This document shows, one piece after another, positions 41,562-49,046 of a DNA stretch of 64,000 nucleotides (position 1 is the stretch's first letter; the number at the start of each line of letters is the position of its first letter). This DNA comes from JAJACP01 sp964350245. Its GTDB lineage: Bacteria > Chlamydiota > Chlamydiia > Chlamydiales > JAAKFR01. The notes below the pieces were generated by a model. It made no database searches and was not told the DNA's origin. It saw only the letters and a list, made by a program, of their open reading frames with translations. The stretch spans positions 28,857 to 92,856 of the forward strand of contig CAYGJC010000007.1 in the NCBI GenBank assembly GCA_964350245.1, in the 5' to 3' direction. Made by a program: the position numbers and the translations under genes.

Positions 41562-42296
41562 TTACAATGGAAAAAGAATTTTCAATGCGATTGACCACAA
41601 TTCGTGAAAGGCAGCCTGGAGAATTTGTCCGAAGAATCCAATAGTGAAGGCGATAGTTCCAAAACCCAGCAAGATTTGAATCGGAAAACCGGTCCAAAAA
41701 ATCTGAAGATTGGGGAAAAAACGAGAAAGGATGGCAAAGCAGAGAAACAGACTCAGCAGCACGGAAAGAGGAAAAAAGGCGTAGGCTAAAGCGTGGTGGA
41801 AAAGACGGGTTGTGGCCTCGATAACGTTAAGCGAAAGATTAGGAGAGAGAGTCGCAAAGCTGTCGTAGAGGACTCTCAGAAGGGGGTGGTGGAGATCGAG
41901 GGCTAAAAAGAGAGCAAACAGTGTTAAGGAGAAAAGGCGTGCCATTAGCGGGTGGCGCGCGTTTGAGAGTGGATCGAGTAGCTCTGTAGCGGAAAATCCG
42001 GTCAGTGTCCCGACCATTTGCCCGGCAAAAGCGGCGGCCTCAAAGAGTAGAGAGAAAAGAAAACCGAGAAGATAACCGATAGCAAGTTCTTTCAGAAGTC
42101 CTGCTGCAAATAAGAGCGGATGTGCAATGGAGATGGCTTGCTGGATCAAAGGAGGTGTGAGCAGCAGTGTACAACTAAGAGCTGCCCCGAGCCGTACCCA
42201 AAGTGGGATCCCTCTTTGTGAAAACAGGGGAGAGAGAAGAAAAAAGCCAACAAGCCTAGAAAACAGAGCGGCGCATAAGTAGAGCTCACTGGACAT
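41562..42296 (-). CDS. fliR: Flagellar-type export gate protein FliR
   Basis: 244 residues, five to six transmembrane helices. SRLVGFFLLSPLFSQRGIPL (N-terminal helix and P-loop) and LTGFSATELLDPLSNARHP follow the FliR/SctT plan; the middle LKELAIGYLLGFLFSLLFEA is the conserved core. Component of the inner-membrane secretion gate with FliP and FliQ. The start lies 11 bases inside fliQ, so it is coupled. Flagellar rather than virulence (SctT/CdsT) type is favoured by the adjoining fliO and by FliP/FliQ sequences, though FliR alone would not decide it. Confidence 0.85.
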   Translation of the reverse strand: MSSELYLCAALFSRLVGFFLLSPLFSQRGIPLWVRLGAALSCTLLLTPPLIQQAISIAHPLLFAAGLLKELAIGYLLGFLFSLLFEAAAFAGQMVGTLTGFSATELLDPLSNARHPLMARLFSLTLFALFLALDLHHPLLRVLYDSFATLSPNLSLNVIEATTRLFHHALAYAFFPLSVLLSLFLCFAILSRFFPNLQIFWTGFPIQILLGFGTIAFTIGFFGQILQAAFHELWSIALKILFPL

Positions 42297-42576
42297 AGTT
42301 CACAAGCGAGGTCACTTTATCCCACTGGTGAATCAGTAGGGTGTTAGTAAATTTTGTGAGGATTTTTAACATCCAAGGGAAAAAAATGGCCAGCGCGACA
42401 GCCAGAGCGAGCATTTTAGGGACAAAAGCAAGGGTCATCTCCTGCAATTGAGTGAGAGATTGGATCAAAGAGATGGTGAGCCCGACAATGAGCGCAAGCA
42501 AGAGGAAAGGGGCGGCGATCTCAAGTGCCGTATAGAGTGTCTGCCGCATAATATGGGCGATCTGTTCCGGCGTCAT
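42286..42576 (-). CDS. fliQ: Flagellar-type export gate protein FliQ
   Basis: 96 residues from ATG 42576, which has a TAGGAGGG box and overlaps the fliP stop as ATGA. MTPEQIAHIMRQTLYTAL, then LLLALIVGLTISLIQSLTQL and QEMTLAFVPKMLALAVALAI: two transmembrane helices with the GLxxSxxQxxTQxQExTLxFVPK signature. The FVPK form is that of flagellar FliQ; virulence SctS proteins usually lack the VP. Extra upstream frame to 42615 lies within fliP and is not used. Confidence 0.9.
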   Translation of the reverse strand: MTPEQIAHIMRQTLYTALEIAAPFLLLALIVGLTISLIQSLTQLQEMTLAFVPKMLALAVALAIFFPWMLKILTKFTNTLLIHQWDKVTSLVNYVQ

Positions 42577-43196
42577 TGGTACCCTCCTACAATTTGTTGT
42601 ACAACAAGACGCCATCCATCGACAACGACAAAGAGCAGGATTTTGAAGGGAAAGGAGATCATCACCGGAGGAAGGAGGACCATTCCCATCGACATAAGCA
42701 GAGAGGTGACCACCATATCAATCACCAAAAAGGGGAGAAAGAGAAGAAAGCCGAGCATAAAGGCCGTGCGCAGCTCGGATAAAACAAAAGCGGGAACCAC
42801 GCAATACCAGGGGATTTCTTCAATTTGATTTTCTGTGAGTTGAACGCGTCCCAGATCCAGGAAGAGCTGCATATCTTTTTCACGTGTGTGGTAGAGCATA
42901 AAATGGCGCAGAGGGGGCCACGCTTTTTCAAGAAGCACTTCAGGTTTTTTGGTCTCCTCTTTCATAAAGGGGAGAAGAGCATCCTCATAAATTTCAGTAA
43001 GCACGGGGTGCATAATATAGCCGGTTAAAATGAGTGAGAGTCCGATAATGATTTGGGCCGAGGGGACGGAAGTGCTAAGAGCCTGTCTTAAAAACGTCAA
43101 CACAATAGAGATGCGCGTAAACGATGTCATTAAGACAAAGACAAAGGGAATCAGGGCAAGGAAGATAGTGGAGCTGATAAAAGGCAGCTCAAGCAT
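42573..43196 (-). CDS. fliP: Flagellar-type export gate protein FliP
   Basis: 207 residues. SSTIFLALIPFVFVLMTSFT, then TRISIVLTFLRQALST, WYCVVPAFVLSELRTAFMLG, and the hallmark MVVTSLLMSMGMVLLPPVMI leading to SFPFKILLFVVVDGW. The LMSMGM-LPPVMIS wording is that of flagellar FliP; SctR/CdsR has LLALGM-xPxTIS. Without the cleavable signal peptide of enterobacterial FliP, so shorter. Starts eight bases inside fliO. Pentameric core of the export gate. Confidence 0.92.
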   Translation of the reverse strand: MLELPFISSTIFLALIPFVFVLMTSFTRISIVLTFLRQALSTSVPSAQIIIGLSLILTGYIMHPVLTEIYEDALLPFMKEETKKPEVLLEKAWPPLRHFMLYHTREKDMQLFLDLGRVQLTENQIEEIPWYCVVPAFVLSELRTAFMLGFLLFLPFLVIDMVVTSLLMSMGMVLLPPVMISFPFKILLFVVVDGWRLVVQQIVGGYQ

Positions 43197-43629
43197 TTTT
43201 TGAGGCTAATCTCTTTAATTTTTTCGTGAAAGATTCTTGAATCGCCGTTGGCTCTTCTTGAATCTGATCGAGCATTTCTTCTACCTTGGCACCCTCAGGA
43301 AATTCTGTCACCACTTGAATCCCCGAAGCGGACTCGGAGAGAACCACTCCTTTACCTAAAATATCGACGATATAGAGAGAGGCCTTTGAATTGAGCGCCC
43401 GTCTCTCCAGGATACGAATTCCCGTTGAGCGGTTGAGGTGGTGGATACGAGAGCGCATGAGTCGCTTTAATAAATAGACACTGAGAAAAATTAAGACTAA
43501 GATAAACCCCAAAGTAAGGAGCATATTGACAAACTGACCCCAGTAATTGTAGCTTTGTCCAATCGCTTCCGGTGAGGCAAATTCGGCAAGCGCGCTCTCT
43601 TCAGCTAGAAAAAACATCATCAACTCCAT
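43189..43629 (-). CDS. fliO: FliO-like flagellar biogenesis protein
   Basis: 146 residues from ATG 43629; a longer frame to 43692 would cross the divergent HAD gene start and is rejected. Short periplasmic N-terminus, one transmembrane helix (LLTLGFILVLIFLSVYLLKR), then a cytosolic domain IRILERRALNSKASLYIVDI and GKGVVLSESASGIQVV matching FliO (L..r..l..k..l.lvev.g...llGv). FliO is a chaperone for FliP assembly and has no counterpart in virulence type III systems, so its position ahead of fliP is the main argument for the flagellar origin of this cluster. Confidence 0.78.
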   Translation of the reverse strand: MELMMFFLAEESALAEFASPEAIGQSYNYWGQFVNMLLTLGFILVLIFLSVYLLKRLMRSRIHHLNRSTGIRILERRALNSKASLYIVDILGKGVVLSESASGIQVVTEFPEGAKVEEMLDQIQEEPTAIQESFTKKLKRLASKNA

Positions 43630-43648
43630 TTTTGCCTGATCATATAAG

Positions 43649-44497
43649 ATGAAAGGAATTATCGCACTCGATATAGATGGAACGATTACCATTGAGAAGC
43701 ACCACCTCGATCCTAAGGTGCATGCCTATCTAAATGGTCTCATCGCAGATGGGTGGGAGCTGATCTTCCTCACGGGGCGCACTTTTTCCTTTGCCCAGCC
43801 GATTCTTTCAAAAATAAAGGGGCGCTTTTTCTTTGCCGTTCAAAATGGAGCAGCTCTGTTTGAGATGCCCGAAGAGCGCCTGGTTCAAAAGCACTATCTT
43901 TCTACAGCTCTTTTGCCTGAGCTCAGCGCCCCTTTTGCGCATGAACCGGGCGGGATGCTCGTCGAGTCGGGGAAAGAGCAGAACGATGTATGCTATTTTT
44001 GCCTTCATGCACACTCCGAGCAAGAGCAAGCTTATCTTAAGCAGCGGATTCGTCTTTCACCGGAAAAGTGGGTGGCGCTTGAATCATTCGAGGATCTTCA
44101 GCTCACCGAGTTTGCCGTGGGCAAATACTTTGCATCGGAAGAGCGTGCTTATGTGTTAGCAGACAAATTGACTCAACTAGCTCCGGTCAAGGTGATTGTG
44201 ATTCGAGATCCTTTTCGCCCCGGGCATTTTCTTGCACATATTAACCAGAAAGAAGCCTCAAAAGGGCATATTTTGGAAGCGTTTCGGAAGAGATATGCTC
44301 CTGGGCTACCGGTAATTGGAGCAGGTAATGACTTTAATGATGTAGAAATGTTAGAAAAAAGCACATTTAAAATAGTCATGCAAAACGCTCCCGAAAAGAT
44401 GCATGCGCTTGGCGACCTTGTCGCACGGCCGGCACAGGAACATGGGATTGTAGAAGCATTGAAGGAGGCGATCAGACGCTGTGGACGGATTCATTAA
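43649..44497 (+). CDS. HAD-superfamily phosphatase, Cof type
   Basis: 282 residues. Motif I IIALDIDGTIT (Asp8, Asp10), motif II ELIFLTGRTFS, motif III lysine near KEASKGHIL (about 211-219) and motif IV GAGNDFNDVEML (about 231-242), as in Cof-type HAD hydrolases acting on sugar phosphates or cofactors. The cap domain is C2-type. Substrate cannot be read from sequence; it is coupled (17-base overlap) with folB, so dephosphorylation of a pterin or another folate precursor is a possibility. Divergent from fliO. Confidence 0.82.
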   Translation: MKGIIALDIDGTITIEKHHLDPKVHAYLNGLIADGWELIFLTGRTFSFAQPILSKIKGRFFFAVQNGAALFEMPEERLVQKHYLSTALLPELSAPFAHEPGGMLVESGKEQNDVCYFCLHAHSEQEQAYLKQRIRLSPEKWVALESFEDLQLTEFAVGKYFASEERAYVLADKLTQLAPVKVIVIRDPFRPGHFLAHINQKEASKGHILEAFRKRYAPGLPVIGAGNDFNDVEMLEKSTFKIVMQNAPEKMHALGDLVARPAQEHGIVEALKEAIRRCGRIH

Positions 44498-44834
44498 AAT
44501 AGAAGAGTTGGGCATTTCATGCGTGGTGGGTGTCCATGCGCATGAGCGGGGGCAAGAGCAGAAGCTTTTTGTCGATGTGGAGATGAGATTCAATTTTGCC
44601 GAACCGGTTCAAACCGATTCGATTGTGGATACAGTGGATTACGCAGCTGTCTGCAAAGTCTGCCAAGAGTTAGCTGAGACCCGCAGGTATCACTTGATTG
44701 AGACCTTTGCCTATGAGGCGCTGCACGCCGTTTTAGATACATTTCCTGTCACATGGGCAAAAATTCGGGTGCGCAAACCGCAGGCACTCCCGACTGCCAA
44801 GTGTGCCGTTATCGAGTTTGAGAAAGAGAAATGA
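44481..44834 (+). CDS. folB: Dihydroneopterin aldolase
   Basis: 117 residues. Converts 7,8-dihydroneopterin to 6-hydroxymethyl-dihydropterin and glycolaldehyde in folate synthesis. GISCVVGVHAHERGQEQKLF contains the family Glu/active-site segment; DTVDYAAVCKVCQELAETRR and HLIETFAYEAL with Glu are the pterin-binding motif; KIRVRKPQALPTAKCAVIEF contains the catalytic Lys. Overlaps HAD gene by 17 bases and the SDR gene by four. Confidence 0.93.
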   Translation: MDGFIKIEELGISCVVGVHAHERGQEQKLFVDVEMRFNFAEPVQTDSIVDTVDYAAVCKVCQELAETRRYHLIETFAYEALHAVLDTFPVTWAKIRVRKPQALPTAKCAVIEFEKEK

Positions 44835-45523
44835 ACCCGATTTTAGTGACCGGTGGCGGGCAAGGGTTCGGAGCGGAAATCTGTAGGCAGCTAGCAACAG
44901 CTGGCCACGATGTGGTGGTTCACTATAGAAACAGTGCAGATCCAGCGGCACAGGTTGCGCAAGAGTGTCAAAAACTCGGAGTAAAAGCTGAGGTCATTCA
45001 AGGAGATTTTCACTCGATAGAGCCCTTTATTGATGCCTATCGAGCGCGTTTTTCGCAGACAAAAGGGCTTGTGAACAATGTAGGCAATTACCTGATTGCG
45101 CCTCCTTCCAAGACAGAAGTGAGTGAATGGCGCGCTTTATTTGAGACAAACTTTTTTGCGCCACTTTCCCTCTCACAGGCGCTACTTCCTATGCTCAAAG
45201 AGGCAAAGGGAACCATTGTCAACATTGGGACCTGTGGTCTTTCCACGCAGCGTCCTTTAATGCAGGCTTCTGCCTATGCGGCCACTAAGTCGTGCCTCTT
45301 ATTCTATACACGTTGTTTAGCGAAAGAGCTGGCATCCAGTCATGTGCGAGTGAACATGGTCTCACCTGGGATTTTAGAGACTTCAGTCGACTCGGACCAG
45401 ATCCCTATGGAGAGGAAGGCTACCTTGCAGGAGGCGGCTTCTGCGGTGGTTTTTTTCTTTGCTGACAGTAGTCGCTACATCACTGGCCAAAACCTAGACG
45501 TGGCTGGTGGCTATGCACTTTGA
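44831..45523 (+). CDS. Short-chain dehydrogenase/reductase (possible FolM-like)
   Basis: 230 residues. NADPH-binding TGGGQGFGAEICRQLA (2-16 region), NNVGN (about 77-81), catalytic Tyr/Lys in SAYAATKS and C-terminal VNMVSPGILET. Because it is coupled to folB it could be the alternative dihydropterin/dihydrofolate reductase (FolM or PTR1 type), which chlamydiae need when lacking ordinary FolA; the fold equally fits a FabG-like ketoreductase. The start motif TGGGQGFG is unlike the classical TGxxxGIG. 13-base convergent overlap with fabI. Confidence 0.78.
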   Translation: MNPILVTGGGQGFGAEICRQLATAGHDVVVHYRNSADPAAQVAQECQKLGVKAEVIQGDFHSIEPFIDAYRARFSQTKGLVNNVGNYLIAPPSKTEVSEWRALFETNFFAPLSLSQALLPMLKEAKGTIVNIGTCGLSTQRPLMQASAYAATKSCLLFYTRCLAKELASSHVRVNMVSPGILETSVDSDQIPMERKATLQEAASAVVFFFADSSRYITGQNLDVAGGYAL

Positions 45524-46416
45524 TCGTCTGCTAAGATTTCAGGACCGACACCCATTGCATGCATCCCATTATCGACATAAAGCGTGGCACCTGTAATAGC
45601 TGAAGCAAGGTCCGATAGTAGAAAAGCGGCACTGTTTCCCACTTCGCTAGCATCAAGAGGCTTACAAAGCGGAGCTCCTTTTTCTGCATACCGAATCATC
45701 CGGTCAATAAATCCAATTGCACGCGCGGCTCTGCTCGGGAGCGCACCCGCTGAGATTACATTTACGCGGACATTCCATTTCCGCCCTGCTTCAAAAGCCA
45801 ATGTGCGGGTGTCGCTTTCAAGAGCTGCTTTAGCAGAGCTCATACCGCCGCCATATCCCGGAACAGCCCGTTCAGAGGCCATATAGGTGAGAGAGAGCGT
45901 AGCGCCTCCTGAGCGCATTAGCGGACCAAAGTGGGCGAGCAGACTCACAAATGAGTAAGAAGACGAGCTCATGGCAGCGAGATATCCGGCGCGACTCGTT
46001 TCTAGAAGGGGTTTTTTAACTTCAGGCGCATTGGCAAGTGAGTGGATCAGATAATCAATTTCTCCAAAGTCCTTTTTAACAGCTTCTGCAACCTCGGAAA
46101 TGGTGTAGCCGCCTACATTTTTGTAGCGCTTGTTCTCTTTCACTTCTTCAGGAACAGCTTCTTGGTTGTCATAAGCCGCATCAAGAGGGTAGATTTTGGC
46201 AAACTGCATCAAAGAGCCATCGCTTAAGGTCCGTGAGGCGTCAAATTTACCTGCTTCTAAGGAGGTCGTGAAGATCTTCAGGATGGGAGTCCACGTTCCG
46301 ACGATGATCTCAGCGCCCGCTTCGGCCAGAGCTTTGGCAATCGCCCATCCAAATCCTTGATCGTCGCCGATCCCTGCTACAAAAGCTCTTTTTCCTTTCA
46401 GGTCAATTTTCAACAT
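45511..46416 (-). CDS. fabI: Enoyl-acyl-carrier-protein reductase FabI
   Basis: 301 residues from ATG 46416 (GAGG about ten bases ahead). Last reductive step of fatty-acid elongation, NADH-dependent. Signatures: GKRAFVAGIGDDQGFGWAIA, DYLIHSLANAPEVKKPLLET and the catalytic YMASERAVPGYGGGMSSAKA (Tyr146/Tyr156/Lys163 equivalents), TLYVDNGMHAMG at the C-terminus. Slightly longer than E. coli FabI (~262), with an insertion near residues 50-90 typical of plant-type ENR, as known from Chlamydia. Alone on its strand here. Confidence 0.93.
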   Translation of the reverse strand: MLKIDLKGKRAFVAGIGDDQGFGWAIAKALAEAGAEIIVGTWTPILKIFTTSLEAGKFDASRTLSDGSLMQFAKIYPLDAAYDNQEAVPEEVKENKRYKNVGGYTISEVAEAVKKDFGEIDYLIHSLANAPEVKKPLLETSRAGYLAAMSSSSYSFVSLLAHFGPLMRSGGATLSLTYMASERAVPGYGGGMSSAKAALESDTRTLAFEAGRKWNVRVNVISAGALPSRAARAIGFIDRMIRYAEKGAPLCKPLDASEVGNSAAFLLSDLASAITGATLYVDNGMHAMGVGPEILADDQSA

Positions 46417-46473
46417 GATAGACACCTCTTTTTCTATTTGAAGGAACTACTTTAGGCCAAAAAGGCGCAATTT

Positions 46474-47250
46474 TCAAGAAGGATTTCGGATATCCGCAGG
46501 AAGGGGAGAGTGGAAACAAAATTCTTCAAATTCGAGCACTGAGGCGTGAAGAAGGGGACGAAACACCCCTGGAGCCCCTTTTCGGTTTCCATAGATGCAG
46601 TCTCCGACGATGGGATGCCCGATTGCCTGCATATGTACCCGAATCTGATGGGTGCGACCCGTGAGGGGGTGGCAACGAATGAGGGTGGTTTTGGGACCGT
46701 ATTTTTCGCATTCCCACTCGGTTTCGGACCACACACCTTTTGAGGAGATTCCCCACATCACAGCTCCTTCCCACCGTTTGATCTCTTGCATAGGAGCCGA
46801 AAAAGAGCCGGTTTTTTTGGGGGCTCCCTCTACAATAGCGTGATAGGTTTTACGGATTTTTCGCTCTCGAAAAAGCTCTTCAAACCGTTCGGGATTCTTT
46901 TTTGCAAAGAGAATGACACCTGAGGTGTCACGGTCGAGGCGGTGGACCAATGTCATGTTGAGGATTTTGGCTAGATCCGAGGAGGGGATATAAGGTGGTT
47001 TGTCGTAGACCAAAAAATCCTCTTCTTCATGGAGGACGCGTTTCTCCTCACGGATGAATTGAGGCCTTGTTAAGGGCCAAATCTGCACCGTATCCTCTGT
47101 ATGAACCCGAGTGGAGCAAAAGCGCTCAATTCTGCCATTCACAAAACACCGCCCATTTTCAATAGACCAGCGGAGATCTTTGGTAGAAAAATCGAGATGA
47201 TTTTTCACAAAAGAGAGAAGACGACTTGGAGAGGAAACGGATAACTTCAT
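46474..47250 (-). CDS. RluA-family pseudouridine synthase
   Basis: 258 residues from ATG 47250. N-terminal S4-like part (LLSFVKNHLDFSTKDLRWSI with INGRCFVNG), catalytic TLVHRLDRDTSGVILFAKK (Asp in HRLDRDTSG), and RCHPLTGRTHQIRVHMQAIG with GDCIYGN. Isomerises uridine in rRNA or tRNA; RluA/RluD/RluC subgroup cannot be resolved here. Divergent from the heptosyltransferase with about 35 bases between starts. Confidence 0.9.
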   Translation of the reverse strand: MKLSVSSPSRLLSFVKNHLDFSTKDLRWSIENGRCFVNGRIERFCSTRVHTEDTVQIWPLTRPQFIREEKRVLHEEEDFLVYDKPPYIPSSDLAKILNMTLVHRLDRDTSGVILFAKKNPERFEELFRERKIRKTYHAIVEGAPKKTGSFSAPMQEIKRWEGAVMWGISSKGVWSETEWECEKYGPKTTLIRCHPLTGRTHQIRVHMQAIGHPIVGDCIYGNRKGAPGVFRPLLHASVLEFEEFCFHSPLPADIRNPS

Positions 47251-47286
47251 AATAATGGAAACATTATATACTATTCTTGCCAAAGT

Positions 47287-48357
47287 ATGAAGATATTAAT
47301 GATTAAAACATCTGCTTTAGGCGATCTCATTCATGTTTTTCAGGCTGTGGGCTATTTAAGAGAGAACTATCCTGAAGCGCAAATCGATTGGGTAGTGGAG
47401 GCGCGTTTTGCCGCTCTTATCCAGGCGCATCCCCATGTCGACCGAGTCTTCACTATTAATAGTAAAAAATGGAGGAAAAACCCGTGGCGCAGCCGCAAAG
47501 AGCTTCGCCTCATGCGCGAGACTTATTATGATGTCGCTTTTGATCTGCAGGGGAATATCAAATCGAGCGTGGTGTTGATGCAAACCCGAGCAAAAAAGAA
47601 AGTTGGATTTGGGTGGAAAACGGTCGCTGAGTGGCCCAATGCTCTTTTTACCAATCAAAAATTGAATCCGCCTGCGGGAAAAAATATTCGAGAGGACTAC
47701 TTATCAATCGTACAGCAGTTTTTTGGCGACACGAAACCTTATTCTTTTCAACCTGTCACGCTACGTTTGCGTGCAGATGAATACGAGCAGGTGGAAAAAG
47801 TTTTATCAGACGCAACTCTTGTCTGCTGTGGCTCAGCTTGGGAAAATAAGCAGCTCTCCAATGAACAGCTGCTTGCCCTTTTAAAGCAGCTCGATCACGA
47901 GACCTATCTTTTTGCTTGGGGAAACGAAAAGGAGCGCATAACATCTCTTGAACTGGCTTCACATTTTCCAACAAGTGTTGTTTTGGAACGGTGCTCTTTG
48001 CCGGTTTTACAGCATGTAATGGCGCGGTGTCAGTTAGTGATCGCAATGGACTCACTTCCTTTGCATCTTGCTGCCACAACCAAAACCCCTACCTTGAGTT
48101 TTTTTGGTCCCTCTTCGGCAAAAAAATATGGGCCCCCAGGTGCAGCCCATAGGGTTATACAAGGTCAATGCCCTTATGGGATCTCCTTCGAAAAGCGATG
48201 TCCTCGGTTAAGAAGTTGCCCCACTGGAGAGTGTATAAAAGGGTTGTCTGTGCCAGAGGAGGTCCTCCAATCGGCGTTTTGCTTCGGGCACTCTTCCTCC
48301 AAAATCACGGGCAGGAAGCTCAGGGAAGTGGAGGTAGGGGATGATACGTGCTCGTAA
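47287..48357 (+). CDS. Glycosyltransferase family 9 heptosyltransferase
   Basis: 356 residues. Adds heptose (or a related sugar) to lipopolysaccharide core. MKILMIKTSALGDLIHVFQA is the GT9 start with the catalytic-region Asp; VAFDLQGNIKSS, GSAWENKQLS (sugar-nucleotide pocket) and MARCQLVIAMDSLPLHLAAT with SFFGPSSAKKYGPPG complete the pattern. RCPRLRSCPTGECIKGLS is the usual C-terminal Cys-rich end; the frame then runs about 30 residues more. That extra part and the 3' end lie opposite the Inc-like gene (150-base overlap). Confidence 0.88.
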   Translation: MKILMIKTSALGDLIHVFQAVGYLRENYPEAQIDWVVEARFAALIQAHPHVDRVFTINSKKWRKNPWRSRKELRLMRETYYDVAFDLQGNIKSSVVLMQTRAKKKVGFGWKTVAEWPNALFTNQKLNPPAGKNIREDYLSIVQQFFGDTKPYSFQPVTLRLRADEYEQVEKVLSDATLVCCGSAWENKQLSNEQLLALLKQLDHETYLFAWGNEKERITSLELASHFPTSVVLERCSLPVLQHVMARCQLVIAMDSLPLHLAATTKTPTLSFFGPSSAKKYGPPGAAHRVIQGQCPYGISFEKRCPRLRSCPTGECIKGLSVPEEVLQSAFCFGHSSSKITGRKLREVEVGDDTCS

Positions 48358-48990
48358 AGCATTCCATCTTGCCTCGATTTCGGCTTCTTTCTCTTTCAGT
48401 TTTTGCACTTCATCATGCCATTCGAGCTCTTTTCCTTCATAGTAAGCCAGACCCTTTTGAACAGGCTTATTGTCTTGATAAAGAGAGTTTAGTTCTTTTT
48501 TAAATTGATCGGGAATGATTCCATATTTGCACAAGTTAGAAAAATGCTTTCCCTGTTTTTCTGCCAATTGCTTAAAGGATAAACGTTTAATGTCGTGGGC
48601 CAATGTATTGGCTACATGTGGGTCGTGGTAGGGTGTCCAGTCACACTGTCTCACTGCATATTTGTACGGGCCAAAAAAGAGATAAGCGAGACCTTGCCCT
48701 AGAAGAGCAACCGGGTTTGTGTATTTGGAGTAGTTGCTGGAAGTGATGCCAAATGTCGGGTATTTTAAAGAGGCAAGTGCACCAATCACGGCTCCGACGT
48801 AGGGAGAAACAAGATAGGGAGTTGAGGCCAAAGGGCAGTAAGACACAAGATAGTAGAAAACGGCCCCTAAAACACCTGCATTTAACAAAGCAATAGTAGC
48901 CACAGCCATTTTTTTGATAATCAAATCAGTTTTGGCTTGAGGAGCAAAGGCTTCCCAGTGAGAACTGACTGTTTTTGCGTTCACAATCAT
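48208..48990 (-). CDS. Inc-like protein with N-terminal bilobed hydrophobic domain
   Basis: 260 residues. Twenty-five hydrophilic residues, then two hydrophobic stretches MAVATIALLNAGVLGAVFYY and VSPYVGAVIGALASL separated by a short loop, as in chlamydial inclusion-membrane proteins; the rest is charged and helical, with a coiled-coil-like EVQKLKEKEAEIEARWNALR and no known domain. N-terminal position of the bilobed segment is the classic Inc mark, but a plain cytoplasmic-membrane protein is not excluded. Unlike the 32-38 kb family it lacks the QREVDRL and LEPGQYW motifs. Its last 50 codons overlap the convergent heptosyltransferase. Confidence 0.6.
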   Translation of the reverse strand: MIVNAKTVSSHWEAFAPQAKTDLIIKKMAVATIALLNAGVLGAVFYYLVSYCPLASTPYLVSPYVGAVIGALASLKYPTFGITSSNYSKYTNPVALLGQGLAYLFFGPYKYAVRQCDWTPYHDPHVANTLAHDIKRLSFKQLAEKQGKHFSNLCKYGIIPDQFKKELNSLYQDNKPVQKGLAYYEGKELEWHDEVQKLKEKEAEIEARWNALRARIIPYLHFPELPARDFGGRVPEAKRRLEDLLWHRQPFYTLSSGATS

Positions 48991-49046
48991 AGTACACCTC
49001 TTCTTAAGTACTACAACTGTAACATATTAAGTATTAAATAAAAAGA

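Noticed and set aside
41562..43196. Interpretation of fliP/Q/R as the virulence genes cdsR/S/T
   Set aside because: FliO is adjacent, and FliP/FliQ wording is of flagellar type; left open as a refutation test.
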